64,000 nt of DNA from Orientallactaga sibirica (GCA_036365145.1 JAEOAD010001365.1:3679001-3743000); one strand, 5' to 3'. Numbered from the stretch's first letter, positions 20,367-32,911 are shown. The notes: generated by a model from the sequence alone, not told the origin. Program-made: numbers and translations.

Positions 20367-20565
20367 GGGCTGGAGAGATGGCTTAGCAGTTAAGGCACAT
20401 GCCTACAAAGCCTAAGGACCCTGGTTCAGTTCTCCAGGTCCCACGTAAGCCAGACGCACATGGTGGCACATGTGTCTGGAGTTCTTTGCAGTGCCCATTC
20501 TCATTCTCTCTCGCCCTCTCTCTATCTCAAATAAATAAATAAATGCTTTAAAACATTTTAAAATA
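20367..20565 (+). mobile_element. B2-superfamily SINE
   Basis: GGGGCTGGAGAGATGGCTTA head, GTTCAGTTCTCC altered B box, then CAAATAAATAAATAAATG tail. ~20 bp are missing from the middle before GCAGTGCCCATTCTCATTCT. Confidence 0.93.
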
Positions 20566-20930
20566 TAATAAGATAAAAACTACAGTAATGCCACAAGCGG
20601 GGAATTCAACATTTCAATATTTACAATGTAGAGGACGTTTCAGATTCAAAACATCACACTTGTGCTTGTCACACTGCTGTCAGTGGGACTCAGTCACCTT
20701 GACTATATCCTCCTCATCTGAAAGTGCCAGGAACCTGGCTGGTCATTAGCCCTGAAGGAACATATGCCGGTGGCACAAAGGGACAAGTGCATACACCAGT
20801 GGCACTCAGTTGAAGTGGGTCCCCGTCTATTTGGAGACAAGGACCTGGGCCAGCTGGAGGAACCTCCTGCTCCACTGTTTTCTGACTTCAGCTACGTCCC
20901 TAGAGAAGATCTACAGACACGCTTCTGCCA
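20566..20930. other. Unique left flank of the 49-bp array
   Basis: No gene seen. An ATG-initiated frame from 20764 runs into the array and gives a 142-residue product, but only its first ~55 residues are non-repetitive and they match no known family. The flank gives a unique anchor. Confidence 0.5.
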
Positions 20931-23900
20931 GGGAATGACGCCTCCCAGCCCCACTCGTCATGAAGTGTCCATCTACCCCGGGAATGACATCTCCCACCCC
21001 ACTCGTCATGAAGTGTCCATCTACCCCGGGAATGATGCCTCCCATGAAGTGTCCATCTACCCCGGAATGATGCCTCCCAGCCCCACTCGTCATGAAGTGT
21101 CCATCTACCCGGGAATGACACCTCCCAGCCCCACTCGTCATGAAGTGTCCATCTACCCCGGGAATGACACCTCCCAGCCCCACTCGTCATGAAGTGTCCA
21201 TCTACCCCGGGAATGACACCTCCCAGCCCCACTCGTCATGAAGTGTCCATCTACCCCGGGAATGACACCTCCCACCCCACTCGTCATGAAGTGTCCATCT
21301 ACCCGGGAATGACACCTCCCAGCCCCACTCGTCATGAAGTGTCCATCTACCCCGGGAATGACATCTCCCAGCCCCACTCGTCATGAAGTGTCCATCTACC
21401 CGGGAATGACACCTCCCAGCCCCACTCGTCATGAAGTGTCCATCTACCCCGGGAATGACACCTCCCAGCCCCACTCGTCATGAAGTGTCCATCTACCCGG
21501 GAATGACACCTCCCAGCCCCACTCGTCATGAAGTGTCCATCTACCCCGGGAATGACATCTCCCAGCCCCACTCGTCATGAAGTGTCCATCTACCCCGGGA
21601 ATGACACCTCCCAGCCCCATCATGAAGTGTCCATCTACCCCGGGAATGACCCTCCCAGCCCCACTCGTCATGAAGTGTCCATCTACCCGGAATGACACCT
21701 CCCAGCCCCACTCGTCATGAAGTGTCCATCTACCCGGGAATGACACCTCCCAGCCCCACTCGTCATGAAGTGTCCATCTACCCCGGGAATGACGCCTCCC
21801 AGCCCCACTCGTCATGAAGTGTCCATCTACCCCGGGAATGACACCTCCCAGCCCCACTCGTCATGAAGTGTCCATCTACCCGGGAATGACACCTCCCAGC
21901 CCCACTCGTCATGAAGTGTCCATCTACCCCGGGAATGACACCTCCCAGCCCCACTCGCCATGAAGTGTCCATCTACCCCCGGAATGACACCTCCCAGCCC
22001 CACTCGTCATGAAGTGTCCATCTACCCGGAATGACACCTCCCAGCCCCACTCGTCATGAAGTGTCCATCTACCCCGGAATGACACCTCCCAGCCCCACTC
22101 GTCATGAAGTGTCCATCTACCCCGGAATGACACCTCCCAGCCCCACTCGTCATGAAGTGTCCATCTACCCGGGAATGACACCTCCCAGCCCCACTCGTCA
22201 TGAAGTGTCCATCTACCCGGAATGACACCTCCCAGCCCCACTCTGAAGTGTCCATCTACCCCGGGAATGAAGTGTCCATCTACCCCGGAATGACACCTCC
22301 CAGCCCCACTCGTCATGAAGTGTCCATCTACCCCGGGAATGACACCTCCCAGCCCCACTCGTCATGAAGTGTCCATCTACCCGGGAATGACACCTCCCAG
22401 CCCCACTCGTCATGAAGTGTCCATCTACCCCGGGAATGACACCTCCCAGCCCCACTCGTCATGAAGTGTCCATCTACCCCGGAATGACACCTCCCACCCC
22501 ACTCGTCATGAAGTGTCCATCTACCCCGGAATGACACCTCCCAGCCCCACTCGTCATGAAGTGTCCATCTACCCGGGAATGACACCTCCCAGCCCCCACG
22601 TCATGAAGTGTCCATCTACCCCGGGAATGACACCTCCCAGCCCCACTCGTCATGAAGTGTCCATCTACCCCGGGAATGACACCTCCCAGCCCCACTCGTC
22701 ATGAAGTGTCCATCTACCCCGGGAATGACACCTCCCAGCCCCACTCGTCATGAAGTGTCCATCTACCCCGGAATGACACCTCCCAGCCCCACTCGTCATG
22801 AAGTGTCCATCTACCCGGAATGACACCTCCCAGCCCCACTCGTCATGAAGTGTCCATCTACCCCGGAATGACACCTCCCAGCCCCACCCTGTCATGAAGT
22901 GTCCATCTACCCGGGAATGACACCTCCCAGCCCCACTCGTCATGAAGTGTCCATCTACCCCGGAATGACACCTCCCAGCCCCACTCGTCATGAAGTGTCC
23001 ATCTACCCGGGAATGACACCTCCCAGCCCCACTCGTCATGAAGTGTCCATCTACCCCGGGAATGACACCTCCCAGCCCCACTCGTCATGAAGTGTCCATC
23101 TACCCCGGGAATGACACCTCCCAGCCCCACTCGTCATGAAGTGTCCATCTACCCCGGGAATGACACCTCCCAGCCCCACTCGTCATGAAGTGTCCATCTA
23201 CCCCGGAATGACACCTCCCAGCCCCACTCGTCATGAAGTGTCCATCTACCCCGGAATGACACCTCCCAGCCCCACTCGTCATGAAGTGTCCATCTACCCC
23301 GGAATGACGCCTCCCAGCCCCACTCGTCATGAAGTGTCCATCTACCCCGGGAATGACACCTCCCAGCCCCACTCGTCATGAAGTGTCCATCTACCCCGGG
23401 AATGACACCTCCCAGCCCCACTCGTCATGAAGTGTCCATCTACCCCGGGAATGACACCTCCCAGCCCCACTCGTCATGAAGTGTCCATCTACCCCGGAAT
23501 GACACCTCCCAGCCTCCCAGCCCCACTCGTCATGAAGTGTCCATCTACCCCGGAATGACACCTCCCAGCCCCACTCGTCATGAAGTGTCCATCTACCCCG
23601 GAATGACACCTCCCAGCCCCACTCGTCATGAAGTGTCCATCTACCCGGGAATGACACCTCCCAGCCCCACTCGTCATGAAGTGTCGGGAATGATCGTCAT
23701 GAAGTGTCCATCTACCCGGGAATGACACCTCCCAGCCCCACTCGTCATGAAGTGTCCATCTACCCGGAATGACACCTCCCAGCCCCACTCGTCATGAAGT
23801 GTCCATCTACCCCGGGAATGACACCTCCCAGCCCCACTCGTCATGAAGTGTCCATCTACCCGGGAATGACACCTCCCAGCCCCACTCGTCATGAAGTGTC

Positions 23901-26900
23901 CATCTACCCCGGGAATGACACCTCCCAGCCCCACTCGTCATGAAGTGTCCATCTACCCCGGGAATGACACCTCCCAGCCCCACTCGTCATGAAGTGTCCA
24001 TCTACCCCGGGAATGACGCCTCCCAGCCCCACTCGTCATGAAGTGTCCATCTACCCCGGGAATGACACCTCCCAGCCCCACTCGTCATGAAGTGTCCATC
24101 TACCCCGGGAATGACGCCTCCCAGCCCCACTCGTCATGAAGTGTCCATCTACCCGGGGAATGACGCCTCCCAGCCCCACTCGTCATGAAGTGTCCATCTA
24201 CCCCGGAATGACACCTCCCAGCCCCACCACATGAAGTGTCCATCTACCCCCGGGAATGACGCCCCCCCACTCGTCATGAAGTGTCCATCTACCCGGGAAT
24301 GACGCCTCCCAGCCCCACTCGTCATGAAGTGTCCATCTACCCGGAATGACGCCTCCCAGCCCCACTCGTCATGAAGTGTCCATCTACCCCGGAATGACGC
24401 CTCCCAGCCCCACTCGTCATGAAGTGTCCATCTACCCGGGAATGACGCCTCCCAGCCCCACTCGTCATGAAGTGTCCATCTACCCGGGAATGACGCCTCC
24501 CAGCCCCACTCGTCATGAAGTGTCCATCTACCCCGGGAATGACGCCTCCCAGCCCCACTCGTCATGAAGTGTCCATCTACCCCGGGAATGACGCCTCCCA
24601 GCCCCACTCGTCATGAAGTGTCCATCTACCCCGGAATGACACCTCCCAGCCCCACTCGTCATGAAGTGTCCATCTACCCGGGAATGACACCTCCCAGCCC
24701 CCACTCATGAAGTGTCCATCTACCCCGGGAATGACATCCCAGCCCAGCCCCCTCGTCATGAAGTGTCCATCTACCCGGGAATGACACCTCCCAGCCCCAC
24801 TCGTCATGAAGTGTCCATCTACCCCGGAATGACACCTCCCAGCCCCACTCGTCATGAAGTGTCCATCTACCCCGGAATGACACCTCCCAGCCCCACTCGT
24901 CATGAAGTGTCCATCTACCCCGGAATGACACCTCCCAGCCCCACTCGTCATGAAGTGTCCATCTACCCCGGAATGACACCTCCCACCCCACTCGTCATGA
25001 AGTGTCCATCTACCCCGGAATGACGCCTCCCAGCCCCACTCGTCATGAAGTGTCCATCTACCCCGGAATGACACCTCCCACCCCACTCGTCATGAAGTGT
25101 CCATCTACCCCGGGAATGACACCTCCCAGCCCCACTCGTCATGAAGTGTCCATCTACCCCGGAATGACGCCTCCCAGCCCCACTCGTCATGAAGTGTCCA
25201 TCTACCCCGGGAATGACACCTCCCAGCCCCACTCGTCATGAAGTGTCCATCTACCCGGGAATGACGCCTCCCAGCCCCACTCGTCATGAAGTGTCCATCT
25301 ACCCGGGAATGACACCTCCCAGCCCCACTCGTCATGAAGTGTCCATCTACCCGGGAATGACACCTCCCAGCCCCACTCGTCATGAAGTGTCCATCTACCC
25401 GGGAATGACACCTCCCACCCCACTCGTCATGAAGTGTCCATCTACCCCGGGAATGACACCTCCCAGCCCCACTCGTCATGAAGTGTCCATCTACCCCGGG
25501 AATGACACCTCCCAGCCCCACTCGTCATGAAGTGTCCATCTACCCCGGAATGACACCTCCCAGCCCCACTCGTCATGAAGTCCATGAAGTGTCCATCTAC
25601 CCCGGGAATGACACCTCCCAGCCCCACTCGTCATGAAGTGTCCATCTACCCGGGAATGACACCTCCCAGCCCCACTCGTCATGAAGTGTCCATCTACCCG
25701 GGAATGACGCCTCCCAGCCCCACTCGTCATCATGAAGTGTCCATCTACCCGGGAATGACACCTCCCAGCCCCACTCGTCATGAAGTGTCCATCTACCCCG
25801 GAATGACACCTCCCAGCCCCACTCGTCATGAAGTGTCCATCTACCCGGGAATGATGCCTCCCAGCCCCACTCGTCATGAAGTGTCCATCTACCCGGGAAT
25901 GACGCCTCCCAGCCCCACTCGTCATGAAGTGTCCATCTACCCGGGAATGATGCCTCCCAGCCCCACTCGTCATGAAGTGTCCATCTACCCCGGGAATGAC
26001 ACCTCCCAGCCCCACTCGTCATGAAGTGTCCATCTACCCCGGGAATGACACCTCCCAGCCCCACTCGTCATGAAGTGTCCATCTACCCCGGAATGACGCC
26101 TCCCAGCCCCACTCGTCATGAAGTGTCCATCTACCCGGGAATGACACCTCCCAGCCCCACTCGTCATGAAGTGTCCATCTACCCCGGGAATGACGCCTCC
26201 CAGCCCCACTCGTCATGAAGTGTCCATCTACCCGGAATGACATCCCACGCCATGAAGTGTCCATCTACCCGGGAATGACACCTCCCACCCCACTCGTCAT
26301 GAAGTGTCCATCTACCCGGAATGACGCCTCCCAGCCCCACCCCAGTGTCCATCTACCCCGGGAATGAAGTCATGAAGTGTCCATCTACCCGGGAATGACG
26401 CCTCCCAGCCCCACTCGTCATGAAGTGTCCATCTACCCGGGAATGACGCCTCCCACCCCACTCGTCATGAAGTGTCCATCTACCCGGGAATGACGCCTCC
26501 CACCCCACACGTCATGAAGTGTCCATCACCCGGGAATGACCTCCCAGCCCCACTCGTCATGAAGTGTCCATCTACCCCGGGAATGACGCCTCCCAGCCCC
26601 ACTCGTCATGAAGTGTCCATCTACCCCGGGAATGACGCCTCCCAGCCCCCACTCGTCATGAAGTGTCCATCTACCCCGGGAATGACACCTCCCACCCCAC
26701 TCGTCATGAAGTGTCCATCTACCCCGGGAATGACACCTCCCACCCCACTCGTCATGAAGTGTCCATCTACCCCGGGAATGACGCCTCCCACCCCACTCGT
26801 CATGAAGTGTCCATCTACCCGGAATGACACCTCCCACCCCACTCGTCATGAAGTGTCCATCTACCCGGGAATGACGCCTCCCACCCCACTCGTCATGAAG

Positions 26901-29900
26901 TGTCCATCTACCCCGGAATGACACCTCCCAGCCCCACTCGTCATGAAGTGTCCATCTACCCGGGAATGACGCCTCCCAGCCCCACTCGTCATGAAGTGTC
27001 CATCTACCCGGAATGACGCCTCCCAGCCCCACTCGTCATGAAGTGTCCATCTACCCCGGGAATGACGCCTCCCAGCCCCACTCGTCATGAAGTGTCCATC
27101 TACCCGGGAATGTCCATGAAGTCCATCTACCCGGGAATGTGTCCATGAAGTGTCCATCTACCCCGGGAATGACACCTCCCAGCCCCACTCGTCATGAAGT
27201 GTCCATCTACCCGGGAATGACACCTCCCAGCCCCACTCGTCATGAAGTGTCCATCTACCCCGGGAATGACACCTCCCAGCCCCACTCGTCATGAAGTGTC
27301 CATCTACCCCGGGAATGACACCTCCCAGCCCCACTCGTCATGAAGTGTCCATCTACCCCGGAATGACACCTCCCAGCCCCACTCGTCATGAAGTGTCCAT
27401 CTACCCCGGGAATGACACCTCCCAGCCCCACTCGTCATGAAGTGTCCATCTACCCGGGAATGACACCTCCCAGCCCCACTCGTCATGAAGTGTCCATCTA
27501 CCCCGGGAATGACACCTCCCAGCCCCACTCGTGTCATGAAGTGTCCATCTACCCCGGAATGACACCTCCCAGCCCCCACTCGTCATGAAGTGTCCATCTA
27601 GCCCCCCGGGAATGACACCTCCCAGCCCCACTCCCAGCCCCACTCGTCATGAAGTGTCCATCTACCCCGGGAATGACACCTCCCAGCCCCACTCGTCATG
27701 AAGTGTCCATCTACCCGGGAATGACACCTCCCAGCCCCACTCGTCATGAAGTGTCCATCTACCCGGGAATGACGCCTCCCAGCCCCCACTCGTCATGAAG
27801 TGTCCATCTACCCCGGGAATGACACCTCCCAGCCCCACTGTCATGAAGTGTCCATCTACCCGGGAATGACACCTCCCAGCCCCACTCGTCATGAAGTGTC
27901 CATCTACCCCGGGAATGACACCTCCCACCCCACTCGTCATGAAGTGTCCATCTACCCGGGAATGACACCTCCCAGCCCCACTCGTCATGAAGTGTCCATC
28001 TACCCCGGGAATGACACCTCCCAGCCCCACTCGTCATGAAGTGTCCATCTACCCCGGGAATGACACCTCCCAGCCCCACTCGTCATGAAGTGTCCATCTA
28101 CCCCGGAATGACACCTCCCCCCCCACACTCGTCATGAAGTGTCCATCTACCCCGGGAATGACACCTCCCAGCCCCACTCGGCGTCATGAAGTGTCCATCT
28201 ACCCGGGAATGACACCTCCCAGCCCCACTCGTCATGAAGTGTCCATCTACCCGGGAATGACACCTCCCAGCCCCACTCGTCATGAAGTGTCCATCTACCC
28301 CGGGAATGACACCTCCCAGCCCCACTCGTCATGAAGTGTCCATCTATGAAGTGTCCCCCGGGAATGACACCTCCCAGCCCCACTCGTCATGAAGTGTCCA
28401 TCTACCCCGGAATGTACACCTCCCAGCCCCACTCGTCATGAAGTGTCCATCTACCCCGGGAATGACATCTCCCAGCCCCACTCGTCATGAAGTGTCCATC
28501 TACCCCGGGAATGACACCTCCCAGCCCCACTCGTCATGAAGTGTCCATCTACCCCGGGAATGACAACTCCCACCCCACTCGTCATGAAGTGTCCATCTAC
28601 CCTGGGAATGACACCTCCCACCCCAGTCATGAAGTGTCCATCACCATGAAGTGTCCATCTACCCCGGGAATGACGCCTCCCACCCCACTCGTCATGAAGT
28701 GTCCATCTACCCCGGGAATGACACCTCCCACCCCACTCGTCATGAAGTGTCCATCTACCCTGGGAATGACACCTCCCAGCCCCACTCGTCATGAAGTGTC
28801 CATCTACCCCGGGAATGACACCTCCCACCCCACTCGTCATGAAGTGTCCATCTACCCCGGGAATGACACCTCCCACCCCACTCGTCATGAAGTGTCCATC
28901 TACCCCGGAATGACACCTCCCAGCCCCACTCGTCATGAAGTGTCCATCTACCCCGGGAATGACGCCTCCCACCCCCCATGAAGTGTCCATCTACCCGGGA
29001 ATGACACCTCCCACCCCACTCGTCATGAAGTGTCCATCTACCCCGGGAATGACACCTCCCAGCCCCACTCGTCATGAAGTGTCCATCTACCCCGGGAATG
29101 ACATCTCCCAGCCCCACTCTCGTCATGAAGTGTCCATCTACCCCGGAATGACACCTCCCAGCCCCACTCGTCATGAAGTGTCCATCTACCCCGGGAATGA
29201 CACCTCCCAGCCCCACTCGTCATGAAGTGTCCATCTACCCCGGGAATGACACCTCCCAGCCCCACTCGTCATGAAGTGTCCATCTACCCGGGAATGACAC
29301 CTCCCAGCCCCACTCGTCATGAAGTGTCCATCTACCCCCGGGAATGACACCTCCCAGCCCCACTCGTCATGAAGTGTCCATCTACCCCGGGAATGACACC
29401 TCCCACCCCACTCGTCATGAAGTGTCCATCTACCCGGGAATGACACCTCCCAGCCCCACTCGTCATGAAGTGTCCATCTACCCCGGGAATGACACCTCCC
29501 AGCCCCACTCGTCATGAAGTGTCCATCTACCCCGGGAATGACACCTCCCAGCCCCACTCGTCATGAAGTGTCCATCTACCCCGGGAATGACACCTCCCAG
29601 CCCCACTCGTCATGAAGTGTCCATCTACCCCGGGAATGACACCTCCCACCCCACTCGTCATGAAGTGTCCATCTACCCGGGAATGATGCCTCCCAGCCCC
29701 ACTCGTCATGAAGTGTCCATCTACCCCGGGAATGACGCCTCCCAGCCCCACTCGTCATGAAGTGTCCATCTACCCCGGGAATGACATCTCCCAGCCCCAG
29801 TCATGAAGTGTCCATCTACCCCGGGAATGACATCTCCCAGCCCCACTCGTCATGAAGTGTCCATCTACCCCGGGAATGACAACTCCCAGCCCCACTCGTC

Positions 29901-30444
29901 ATGAAGTGTCCATCTACCCGGGAATGACACCTCCCACCCCACTCGTCATGAAGTGTCCATCTACCCGGGAATGACACCTCCCAGCCCCACTCGTCATGAA
30001 GTGTCCATCTACCCCCTCCCAGCCCCACTCGTCATGAAGTGTCCATCTACGGGAATGACACCTCCCAGCCCCACTCGTCATGAAGTGTCCATCTACCCCG
30101 GGAATGACGCCTCCCAGCCCCACTCGTCATGAAGTGTCCATCTACCCGGGAATGACGCCTCCCAGCCCCACTCGTCATGAAGTGTCCATCTACCCCGGAA
30201 TGACGCCTCCCAGCCCCACTCGTCATGAAGTGTGTCCATCTACCCGGGAATGTCACCTCCCAGCCCCACTCGTCATGAAGTGTCCATCTACCCCGGAATG
30301 ACGCCTCCCAGCCCCACTCGTCATGAAGTGTCCATCTACCCCGGGAATGACACCTCCCACCCCACTCGTCATGAAGTGTCCATCTACCCCGGGAATGACA
30401 CCTCCCACCCCCACTCGTCATGAAGTGTCCATCTACCCCGGGAA
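20931..30444 (+). repeat. Large minisatellite: about 195 copies of a 47-49-bp unit
   Basis: The unit is GGGAATGACACCTCCCAGCC, CCACTCGTCATGAAGTG, TCCATCTACCCC. The three length classes come from the number of C and G at the joint (CCCCGGG 49, CCCCGG or CCCGGG 48, CCCGG 47). The 49-bp form shifts the frame, so one frame hits TGA in TCATGAAGT. Runs of 48-bp units stay open and create long but spurious frames on both strands. Sub-variants: GACACC (majority), GACGCC (clusters at 24000-24600, 26300-27080, 30100-30310), GATGCC and GACATC. A CCCACCCCACTCG deletion form clusters at 26460-26900 and 28570-29030. Broken units lie near 21041, 22240, 23690, 26240, 26345, 27105-27160, 28345 and 30010. Nearly every unit keeps ACTCGTC and TCATGA. 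Confidence 0.98.
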
Positions 30445-30899
30445 GCTCCACTTTCTAAGTAAGAAGGAAAATCAAATCGGCTGTTCTGTATTCAAATCTA
30501 TGGATTTCGGATACATGAACTGAAACCTTATTGTCTTCCCACTGTGGCTCAGATGAGATTTCTACTAGCACAGGGCATGCTGAAAAGCTCTGTGATGACA
30601 GGGGAATTATTCCCGTGGTGGCAGTCCCTACAGGAGGATGCCATGTCTCTGAGTTGGTCCCCATAAGCTAAACCTGTGCCCAGTGAGCACTCACAGATGG
30701 CAAACCTCTGCCAGCACTGGCCTTTTGCCATTTATTCTTAGCCCACGAGCCTGGAAGGCTAAGCTTCCATATCCCTTTTCCACCCCCAACAAGGTCAACT
30801 CATTCCAATCCGAGACTTTTGCCTTTTTAAAGACATTTCAGATTATTTTGGTCTTAAGTTTCCGCATTTATCATTAAAGCAATTATCAGCTAAAAATGC
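30445..30899. other. Unique right flank of the 49-bp array
   Basis: No gene or repeat seen. Short open frames of 60-70 residues occur on both strands without recognisable domains. Confidence 0.5.
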
Positions 30900-31265
30900 T
30901 CCACTCCCTAAAACAATGTAATCAGGCAGTGAGTGCATATTTGAGGTTATAAATAACCTCATTTCTCTCTGCTACTTGTTTGCGGTGCTATATAAATCTT
31001 TAGGTGTGTGAATTTCATCATTACTAATGTTCTTTAAAATGTAATACAACTTCTCTCATTAAGAGAGCCAGCCAATCAAAATAAACACCTCGCAGACCCT
31101 CCACCACGGCCGGCAGCATTTGCATTGCAGAACAACTGTAATTTTATTCATGGGTTGGCATTGCTTCAGCCCATCAGTAATTAAACCCGGAACAGCTGTC
31201 ACTCTGCGGCATCCTAGGCAGGCAGGATGGAATAATGAGCCTTTATCGATGGGCTCAGCGGCAGG
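30900..31265. promoter_or_regulatory. Candidate conserved non-coding element
   Basis: A ~365-bp island without SINE, LTR or simple repeat. It holds AGGTTATAAATAACCTCATT (near-palindromic), CCAGCCAATCAAAATAAACA, GTAATTTTATTCATGGG and CAGTAATTAAACCCGG. CCAAT-like, FOX-like and homeodomain (TAATTA) cores are dense. The composition resembles vertebrate enhancer elements. Inference only; no alignment was made. Confidence 0.4.
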
Positions 31266-31615
31266 GGCCCAGCATGGCTGGGGGACTGTTAGGGTGAAGG
31301 GGCTGGTGTGGGCAGAGGCTTGGCATGGGTGAGGGAATCCCCAGGCCTGGCCTCAGGACTGTCTCCGGTTCATTCCTGCTAGCTGCTCCTTAATTCTGCT
31401 GAGAGTAGCAGACAGTGCGGAAAGAGGAGAAGAAGAGATGGGGGAGGGGAGACTGCTCCAATGCGAACGTGTATCTTGGAGGCCGCATGGGACCCAGTGA
31501 AGGTGGGCTCAGCAGGGTGGGGGGCAGCACCTCTAGCTTCCGCTTTGGATCTTTTTGTGCTGTTGAAATATGTTAACAAGCAAGCAAGCATTCCCTCTGT
31601 AATTCACACAGCTAT
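31266..31615. other. No gene seen
   Basis: Unique-looking, mildly G-rich sequence. Open frames of ~70 residues on both strands are not supported. Confidence 0.45.
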
Positions 31616-31828
31616 TTTTTTATTTTTAAAAATATATGATTTTTATTTATTAGTGAGAGAGCATGCCCAAGCATAGGCATGCCAAGATCTTCTGCCACTG
31701 CAAACCAATTCCAGATTCATGCACCATTTTGTGCATCTGTCTTTACGTGGGTACTGCAGAATTGAACCCCAGGCTGTCAGGCTTGGCAAGCAAGTGCCTT
31801 TAACTACTGAGCCATCTCTCCCGTCCCT
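31616..31828 (-). mobile_element. B2-superfamily SINE
   Basis: Antisense copy: TTTTATTTATTAGTGAGAGA, GCCACTGCAAACCAATTCCA, and ACTGAGCCATCTCTCCCGTC end. Confidence 0.9.
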
Positions 31829-31844
31829 CATTTTTTAAAACCAT

Positions 31845-31920
31845 TGTTGGGACTAAGCTCAGATGCCCTGCACATGCCACGGACGCACTCTACCACGGAA
31901 CTGCACCCCGTGCAGAGCTC
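31845..31920 (-). mobile_element. ID-like tRNA SINE fragment
   Basis: GGGACTAAGCTCAGATGCCC followed by GCACTCTACCACGGAACTGC looks like the antisense of an ID-type head (GCAGTTCCGTGGTAGAGTGC). Diverged. Confidence 0.5.
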
Positions 31921-31969
31921 ATTTTAGTTTTTGAGTTTGGATACTGAGCAGTGGGGGCAGAGGGAAAGG

Positions 31970-32563
31970 ACACACATGAAAGTGTGTGCTCACATCTGTG
32001 AAGGGGCATGTGTAAATGTGAAGGTGTACATGTGTAAAAGCAAGCACACATGTGTGCACATGTGTGAGCACTTGCATGTGTGATGGCATGCATGTGTACC
32101 AGTGTTTACATGTGCATGTGGCTACATGCATATGTGAGTGTGTACAATGCGTTATGTGCATGTATGATACCACATGATGGTAGATGTGTACGTGTGTATG
32201 CATGTGTGTGAATCTTCATATATATGCACATGGGATTTGGTACACATGTGTGCATGTCAGAGTGCACATGAATGGAAGTATGTCTGTGTACGTATAACAG
32301 TGTATGTGTGTATAAATGTGTACATGTGAGAATTATGTTGTGTGTATATGCAAGTGTTCACATGTATAAATTTTAGTGTGTTCTTATGTGCTTATGTGAA
32401 AGTGTGTATGTAATACACAAATGTGAGTATGCATATGAGCATATGTGTGTATATCTGTGTATATGATGGTGTGCATGCTTGTGTACATGCAAAAGAATGT
32501 ATGTCCATACATACATTTATGAGAATGTACATGTTTGTGCACATATGAGTGTGTAAGTGTGGT
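31970..32563 (+). repeat. Imperfect (TG)/(TGCATG) tract
   Basis: About 590 bp of alternating TG/TA/CATG sequence on the plus strand, heavily interrupted. It abuts an LTR at 32564. Confidence 0.9.
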
Positions 32564-32911
32564 GTTTTGATTCAGGTGTCCCCCATAAACTTATGTGGTC
32601 CAAATGCTAGGTCCCCAGCTGGTGGCTATTTGAGAATTGGAGTCTACTAGAGGCAGCGTATTGTTGGGGGCAGGCTTATGAGTATTATAGCCAGCTTCCC
32701 CATGCCAGTGTTGGGCATACTCTCCTGTTACTGTCATCCACCTGATGTTGGCCAGGAGGTGATGTCCAGCCTCTGCTCATGCCATCGTCTTCCCCTGCCA
32801 TCATGGAGCTTCCCCTTGAGCCTGTAAGCTAAAAGAAACCCTTTCCTCCCACAAGCTGCTCTTGGTCTGGTGTCTTCTGTCAGCAAGATGAAGCTGACTG
32901 CAACAGCAAGG
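32564..32911 (+). mobile_element. LTR, MaLR/ORR1-like
   Basis: GGTGTTTTGATTCAGGTGTC, CCCATAAACTTATGTGG, then 'AGGTCCCCAGCTGGTGGC', and an end with CTGTAAGCTAAAAGAAACCC and GAAGCTGACTGCAACAGCAA. The order (GGTCCCCAGTTGGTGG ... TAAGC ... polyA-like ... GACTGCAACA) fits rodent MaLR LTRs. It looks nearly complete at ~350 bp. Confidence 0.75.

Noticed and set aside
20764..21192. 142-residue open frame entering the 49-bp array
   Set aside because: Only about 55 residues are non-repetitive. There is no known domain, no splice context and no conservation evidence, and the rest is array translation.
20931..30444. CRISPR array
   Set aside because: The units are head-to-tail without unique spacers, and the genome is mammalian.
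20931..30444. PRDM9-type hotspot motif in CCTCCCAGCCCCA
   Set aside because: It differs from the human 13-mer at a key T, and rodent PRDM9 fingers recognise other motifs. Without this species' zinc-finger array the match means nothing.
20931..30444. G-quadruplex array on the minus strand
   Set aside because: The G runs are separated by loops of over 20 bases in each unit. A regular quadruplex is not expected.
20900..30523. Dozens of repeat-encoded frames (16-residue period) on both strands
   Set aside because: They are explained by 48-bp units. The frames are reset by 49- and 47-bp units, occur on both strands alike, and lack codon bias.
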